A DNA stretch of 64,000 bases from the NCBI GenBank assembly GCA_945872365.1, contig CAMBZJ010000006.1, forward strand, positions 62,001 through 126,000, read 5' to 3'. This DNA comes from Klebsiella pneumoniae. Its GTDB lineage: Bacteria; Desulfobacterota; Binatia; UBA12015. The position numbers and the translations under genes were made by a program. The notes beneath the pieces are model-generated. The model saw only the letters and a program-made list of their open reading frames with translations, did not search any database and was not told the DNA's origin. Shown in pieces: positions 60,025 through 64,000 of the stretch. Position 1 is the first letter of the stretch; each line of letters begins with the position of its first letter.

Positions 60025-62382
60025 ATGCGCTGCTTCTCCCTAAGCGCACACGTCCCCGGCGCGGTTCTCGGCGTGGCACTCGGCGTCCTACTCGGCCTAG
60101 TCGCCGGCAGTGCCGGGGCCGGCGAGACGCCTCCCGTCGCCGTGGTCGCCGGCGCAGGCGCCGCGGGAACGGACGCGGCGAGCCCGGCCCGCTCGCCGGT
60201 CGCTTCCGCGGAACCCGAACCGCATCCGGCGACGCGCCCGCCCGTCTGGGCCGCCTGGGACCTGATCGCCCTCGCCGAAGGGGAGCGGCAGCCCTCGTCC
60301 CGCCGGCGCATCACGACGCTTGCCAACTTCGGGGAACAGCGCCGCGTCCTCGCGCTTCCGATCCCCGATCGGCTGGAATTCCCCGCCGCGATTCCGCCCG
60401 ACGCAGTGCTCGAGTTGGGCTTCGCGATCCAGGCCCGGCTCTTCAGCGTCGACTTCCTCGACAAGGCGGGTCCGACCCTGTTCCGGGTCGCGTTCACCGG
60501 GGAGGACGGGACCGAGACGGTTCTCCTGCGCCGGGTGATCAGTCCCCGCGACTCGATCTACCATCGGCGCTGGTTCGACGAACGCATCGACCTCGGCCGG
60601 CTCGCCGGGAAGCGCGGACGGCTCGCCTTCTCGGTGGCGCGCGCCGACGCACCGGACGAACCCGGCGCCGTCACCGCGCTCTTCTCCGCCGCGCGCATCG
60701 TCCCCGCAGCCGCCTCTGGCGACGCGAACCTGCTCTTCATCACGATCGACTGCCTGCGGGCCGACCATGTCGGCGCGTACGGCTACGGCCGACCGACGAC
60801 ACCGCGGATCGACGGGCTCGCGGCGGAGGGCATCCGCTTCGCCGAGGCCTATGCGAGCGCCCCGATGACGCTGCCCTCGCTGCCGCAGATCTTCACTTCG
60901 GCGGTCTTTCCCGAGCCCGGCTCGCCCACGTTCGCACACGCGATCGCGGCGGCCGGGATCCCGAGTGCCGCCATCGTGAACAACGTGTGGCTCGTCCTCT
61001 GGCTGGCCCGCAACGCGGTGCCCTTCGACATGATCGCCTCGGGGGACCTCACGGCCGACGAGATCACCGACCGCGCACTGGCCTGGGTACGGACGCACGG
61101 CGACCGTCGCTTCGCACTCTACCTCCACTACCTCGACGCGCACACGCCCTACCACGGCCCGCGCCACTATGCGCGGCTCTTCGCCGACCCCGCCTACCGG
61201 GGCCCGGTCGGCGACGGCTTCGACGACGTCGACGGTGCCAATGCGGGCCGGTTCGACCAGGCCGACCACGAGCGCATCGTGTCGCTCTACGACGGACAGG
61301 TGCGCTTCATCGACGACCAGGTCGGGCGCCTCCTCGACGAATTGCGCGAGCGCGGACTGCTCGACCGCACGATCGTCGTCGTGAGTGCCGATCACGGCGA
61401 GGAGTTCTGGGACCACGGGCACTTCTTTCACGGCCAGAGCCTGCACGACGAGTTGCTCCACGTCCCGCTCCTGGCCCGCCTGCCCGGAGGGCGGGCGGCG
61501 GGGACGGTCGTCAAACGCGCGGTGCGCTCGATCGACATCGCGCCGTCACTGCTCGACTGGCTCGCCGTGCCGCGTCCGCAGGGATTCGAGGGACGCCGGC
61601 TCGCCGAGGCGATGGGCTCCCCCGATGCGCCGCCCGACGACCTGATCGCGACGGCGACCATGGGGCAGTTCCCGACGCGCTACGGCATCCGCACACCCGC
61701 GGCGAAACTCGTCGACACGGTCGACGACGGGCAGCGCCGGCTCTGGGATCTGGCTGCCGATCCGGGCGAGCGACACGACATCCTCGCCGAGCGGCCGAAG
61801 GAGGCCGCAGAACTCGGGGGAAGACTCGCGGACGCCCGGCGCGCCATGGACCGCGACGGCGTCCAGCTTCACGTCGTCGGGCCGCGCCAGGGCAAGGCGC
61901 GCTTCTCCCTGGCCCTGCGAAGCCCCGCCGACACCGGCGTCTTCGAGACGCTCGACCGCACCGGCGGCCCCGTCGACGACACGCGCATCACGCTGTCGAG
62001 CGACGGCCGCGACCTCTACGTGCGCGGCACGACTGACGCGCGCGGGCGCGACTTCCGCTTCGACCGCCGACTCCTGCTGCTCGCCGCGGCCGGCGGGAAA
62101 CCCGACCGCCTGCGTGCCCGGCTCCGGGTCGACGGGACGCGCGCCGCGCCCGGCTCGGTGCGGCTCGGCGACGATCGCGCGCTCTCCGACGACGGGATCC
62201 TCTCGTTCGCCGAGCCGGCGATGCGCGTCGCGCAGGTGCCCGCCTGCCCCGCTCCCGAGTCCGGTGTGCGGGCCTGCCTCTGGCGCTCGGCTGAGGTCCG
62301 CGCCGAGCCGGTACCGGTGCCGCTGCCGGTCGCGGACGATGCCGCGCGCGATCGCCTCCGGGCACTGGGCTACATCCAGTGA
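60025..62382 (+). CDS. exported alkaline-phosphatase-fold (sulfatase-like) hydrolase
   Basis: A 785-residue protein. After a signal (LGVALGVLLGLVAGSAGAG) comes a beta-rich N-terminal domain (about 60-235), then a sulfatase-like domain starting LLFITIDCLRADHVGAYGYG. The nucleophile region is SAPMTLPSLPQIF: Thr stands where sulfatases have Cys/Ser for formylglycine, so phosphotransferase or phosphodiesterase chemistry is more likely. Metal sites continue in VVSADHGEEFWDHGHFFHG. A C-terminal domain of about 170 residues ends RLRALGYIQ. It overlaps the next gene as GTGA. Possible role: phospho-modification of a surface glycan or lipid. Confidence 0.82.
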   Translation: MRCFSLSAHVPGAVLGVALGVLLGLVAGSAGAGETPPVAVVAGAGAAGTDAASPARSPVASAEPEPHPATRPPVWAAWDLIALAEGERQPSSRRRITTLANFGEQRRVLALPIPDRLEFPAAIPPDAVLELGFAIQARLFSVDFLDKAGPTLFRVAFTGEDGTETVLLRRVISPRDSIYHRRWFDERIDLGRLAGKRGRLAFSVARADAPDEPGAVTALFSAARIVPAAASGDANLLFITIDCLRADHVGAYGYGRPTTPRIDGLAAEGIRFAEAYASAPMTLPSLPQIFTSAVFPEPGSPTFAHAIAAAGIPSAAIVNNVWLVLWLARNAVPFDMIASGDLTADEITDRALAWVRTHGDRRFALYLHYLDAHTPYHGPRHYARLFADPAYRGPVGDGFDDVDGANAGRFDQADHERIVSLYDGQVRFIDDQVGRLLDELRERGLLDRTIVVVSADHGEEFWDHGHFFHGQSLHDELLHVPLLARLPGGRAAGTVVKRAVRSIDIAPSLLDWLAVPRPQGFEGRRLAEAMGSPDAPPDDLIATATMGQFPTRYGIRTPAAKLVDTVDDGQRRLWDLAADPGERHDILAERPKEAAELGGRLADARRAMDRDGVQLHVVGPRQGKARFSLALRSPADTGVFETLDRTGGPVDDTRITLSSDGRDLYVRGTTDARGRDFRFDRRLLLLAAAGGKPDRLRARLRVDGTRAAPGSVRLGDDRALSDDGILSFAEPAMRVAQVPACPAPESGVRACLWRSAEVRAEPVPVPLPVADDAARDRLRALGYIQ

Positions 62383-64000
62383 TCCGGCAGGCCGCACGCG
62401 AATCGCTCATTGCCCTCGGTCTCGCGGCCGCCACGCTGGCGATCCACCTGCTCTACTGGAATCGCGGCTTCATCCTGCTCGACGAGGGTTTCGTCGCGAC
62501 GGTCGCGTCGGTCATGGCGCACGGCGGCCGACTCTACCGGGACGCTGTGAGCTATGCGCTCCCCGGTGGCTACGCCCTGCTCGCGCTGGTCTTCAAGGTG
62601 TTCGGCGAGTCGTTGCAGGTCTCGCGCGGGCTCACGCTCGCACTGCTCGCGATCCTGGTTCCCGCCGCCTTCCGCGTGGCCCGGGCGGCGCTTTCGGTGC
62701 CGGCTGCGGCGCTCGCCGTCGCGCTCGTCGGCCTGCTCACCGTCTGGTCGTTCCCGCAATGGCAGGTTTACGGCTACCAGCAACCCGGTCTCGTCGCGGT
62801 GCTCCTCGCCGCCGCCCTGCTCGCACCGGAAGGTGCCGCGAGCGGACTCCTGCGACCGGCGCTCGCCGGGCTGCTCGTCGGCGCCGCGGTCTGCACCAAG
62901 CAGACCAACCTCGCCGCGGGAGCGACCCTCGGGCTCTTCCTGCTCGTCGACCGGCTGCTCGCGGGCCGCCGCGGCGATGCGCACCCCTGGCGCGCGGGAC
63001 CGGTCGCGGCGCCGTTGCTCGCCTTCGCCGCGGGCGGCGCCCTGCCGGTACTGTGGACGTTCGGTTCGGCACTTCACGCGGGGACCCTCGGCGACCTCTG
63101 GGTGCAGAGTGTCCTGTCGCCCCTGCACGGCGCCGACTTCGACGGCTACGTCGGACTGCCCGACTTCCGGCGGCTCTTCGAGCGCGACGAGGATCTGCGC
63201 GGACGCCTCGTCCACTACCTGCCGCCGCTGCTCGACACGCGCCGCGAACTGCTGCTCACGAGCCGGCTCTGGCGCTGGACGAGCGTTCCCGACTTCCTGC
63301 TGAAGATGCTCTACCTGAAGCCGCTGCTCGTGGCCGGGCTCGGGCTGCCGGTCCTCGCCTGGCGGTTGCGCCACGGCTGGAGCGCCGTGCGCGGCGGCGC
63401 GTTGCTGTTCGCCCTCGATCTCGGGCTGCTGGCCGGAATGAACCGGCCCTTCGACTGGATGCACGAGTCCTTTGCATGGATCGGGACGCTTCTGCTCGGC
63501 ACCTGGATCGTGGCACCCGGCGAGCAACCGCGACGCGGCATCCTGCGGGGCCTCGCGATCTTCACCGGCTGCGTGCTCGTCGTCACCCTGTTCTTCGTGC
63601 TCGACCTGCGGCGCGTGAACAGCGAGCCGGTCCACCTCGCACGCGCCGGCGTCTATGCACGCCCGGCCGACGCGCGGGCCATCGAGCGCATCGTCGGTGC
63701 CATCGAGGAGCACGCGGCACCGGGCGAAGCGATCCTCGTCGTTCCCTACCAGCCGCTTGTCGACTTCCTCGCCGCGCGGCCACCGGCTTCACGCTTCCTG
63801 CTCGTGTGGCCGGTCGAATACCAGTCGAGCCGCGACGCGGAGATGCTCGCCGAGATCGATCGCCGGGGCGTGCGCACGGTCATCCACGGCGCGACGGCGG
63901 CGCCCCAACTGGGAACCCTCGCGGGCAGCGCCCCGGTGCTGCTCGAGGGGCTCGCCGAGCGCTTCCGCGTCGCCGAGGTGATCGCCGAGGATCCGCGCGG
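62379..64000 (+). CDS. GT39-type membrane glycosyltransferase, C-terminus cut by window edge
   Basis: 540 codons are visible before the right edge. GTG 62379 overlaps the stop of the hydrolase gene. LLDEGFVATVASVMAHGG near residue 30 provides the acidic DE in the first periplasmic loop, followed by LYRDAVSYALPGGYALLAL, the pattern of polyprenol-phosphate sugar GT-C enzymes (PMT/ArnT type). About ten hydrophobic helices are followed by a soluble part beginning RAIERIVGAIEEHAAPGE. With the GT2 and SMR genes it fits transfer of a lipid-linked sugar in the periplasm. Little of the C-terminus is missing, judging by the similar protein at 52.1 kb. Confidence 0.78.
   Translation, partial: MIRQAARESLIALGLAAATLAIHLLYWNRGFILLDEGFVATVASVMAHGGRLYRDAVSYALPGGYALLALVFKVFGESLQVSRGLTLALLAILVPAAFRVARAALSVPAAALAVALVGLLTVWSFPQWQVYGYQQPGLVAVLLAAALLAPEGAASGLLRPALAGLLVGAAVCTKQTNLAAGATLGLFLLVDRLLAGRRGDAHPWRAGPVAAPLLAFAAGGALPVLWTFGSALHAGTLGDLWVQSVLSPLHGADFDGYVGLPDFRRLFERDEDLRGRLVHYLPPLLDTRRELLLTSRLWRWTSVPDFLLKMLYLKPLLVAGLGLPVLAWRLRHGWSAVRGGALLFALDLGLLAGMNRPFDWMHESFAWIGTLLLGTWIVAPGEQPRRGILRGLAIFTGCVLVVTLFFVLDLRRVNSEPVHLARAGVYARPADARAIERIVGAIEEHAAPGEAILVVPYQPLVDFLAARPPASRFLLVWPVEYQSSRDAEMLAEIDRRGVRTVIHGATAAPQLGTLAGSAPVLLEGLAERFRVAEVIAEDPR

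Noticed and set aside
1-64000. tRNA, rRNA, riboswitch or CRISPR elements
   Set aside because: No gap shows tRNA-like arms, conserved rRNA blocks, a cobalamin or lysine riboswitch core ahead of the B12 or lysine genes, or spaced repeats. A covariance-model search would be the proper test.

Overview
The window is about 70% GC and densely packed on both strands. Many start codons are GTG or TTG, and neighbouring genes are often joined by 4-base stop/start overlaps (ATGA, GTGA, TTGA). The gene content points to a high-GC Gram-negative bacterium of the deltaproteobacterial sphere (Myxococcota, Desulfobacterota or Binatota-like): hslVU behind xerC, an argBDFGH run, an E. coli-type lysA divergent from dapF-dapA-dapB, an RpoH-type heat-shock sigma factor, AsmA, Lgt and many lipoproteins. 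This placement is inference; no rRNA or tRNA gene is present to settle it.

Left third (1-22.9 kb): an AsmA-like gene cut by the window edge and a small lipoprotein gene; xerC; the hslV-hslU protease pair; a complete argB-argD-argF-argG-argH run from N-acetylglutamate phosphorylation to arginine, ending in an FN3-like lipoprotein gene; a decayed foreign island (12.19-13.8 kb) with an IS3-type transposase remnant, an AT-rich secreted-protein gene and an oxidoreductase remnant; lysA facing dapF-dapA-dapB; a truncated RRM gene; folK with an unusual Ala/Lys/Pro insertion; an amber-interrupted kinase/receiver pseudogene; and a trio of PduO-type cobalamin adenosyltransferase, metallo-beta-lactamase hydrolase and crotonyl-CoA carboxylase/reductase.

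Middle (22.9-47 kb): on the minus strand rpoZ - dnaJ-like - rpoH, ctpA - xseA - xseB - ispA - tlyA - hypothetical, and an iron-uptake operon (Tp34-like ferrous-binding protein, FTR1 permease, cytochrome c) with a good Fur-box candidate over its promoter. Next come a fused Lgt-TlpA protein, a di-heme cytochrome lipoprotein, a DUF1285 protein, TrmL, a Mut7-C protein, a B12-binding radical SAM enzyme, a zinc aminopeptidase lipoprotein and a heterodimeric ABC exporter pair.

Right part (45.7-64 kb): a cell-surface glycan/lipid region with GT4, GT2 and GT39-type transferases, a methyltransferase, a hexapeptide acyltransferase, an MBOAT, a nucleotidyltransferase-GT2 fusion, an acyltransferase-3/SGNH fusion, two other SGNH-type proteins and an alkaline-phosphatase-fold hydrolase. 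Inside it sits a compact acyl cassette: MBOAT, a 75-residue membrane protein, a hot-dog protein of the LnmK/Pnap_2097 type and a free-standing acyl carrier protein. This is the best candidate for an incompletely described modification system. Several promoters read as TTGnnn-N16 to 18-TA(g/t)nnT, and at a number of genes the -10 box lies only 6-12 bases before the start codon, suggesting leaderless transcripts.
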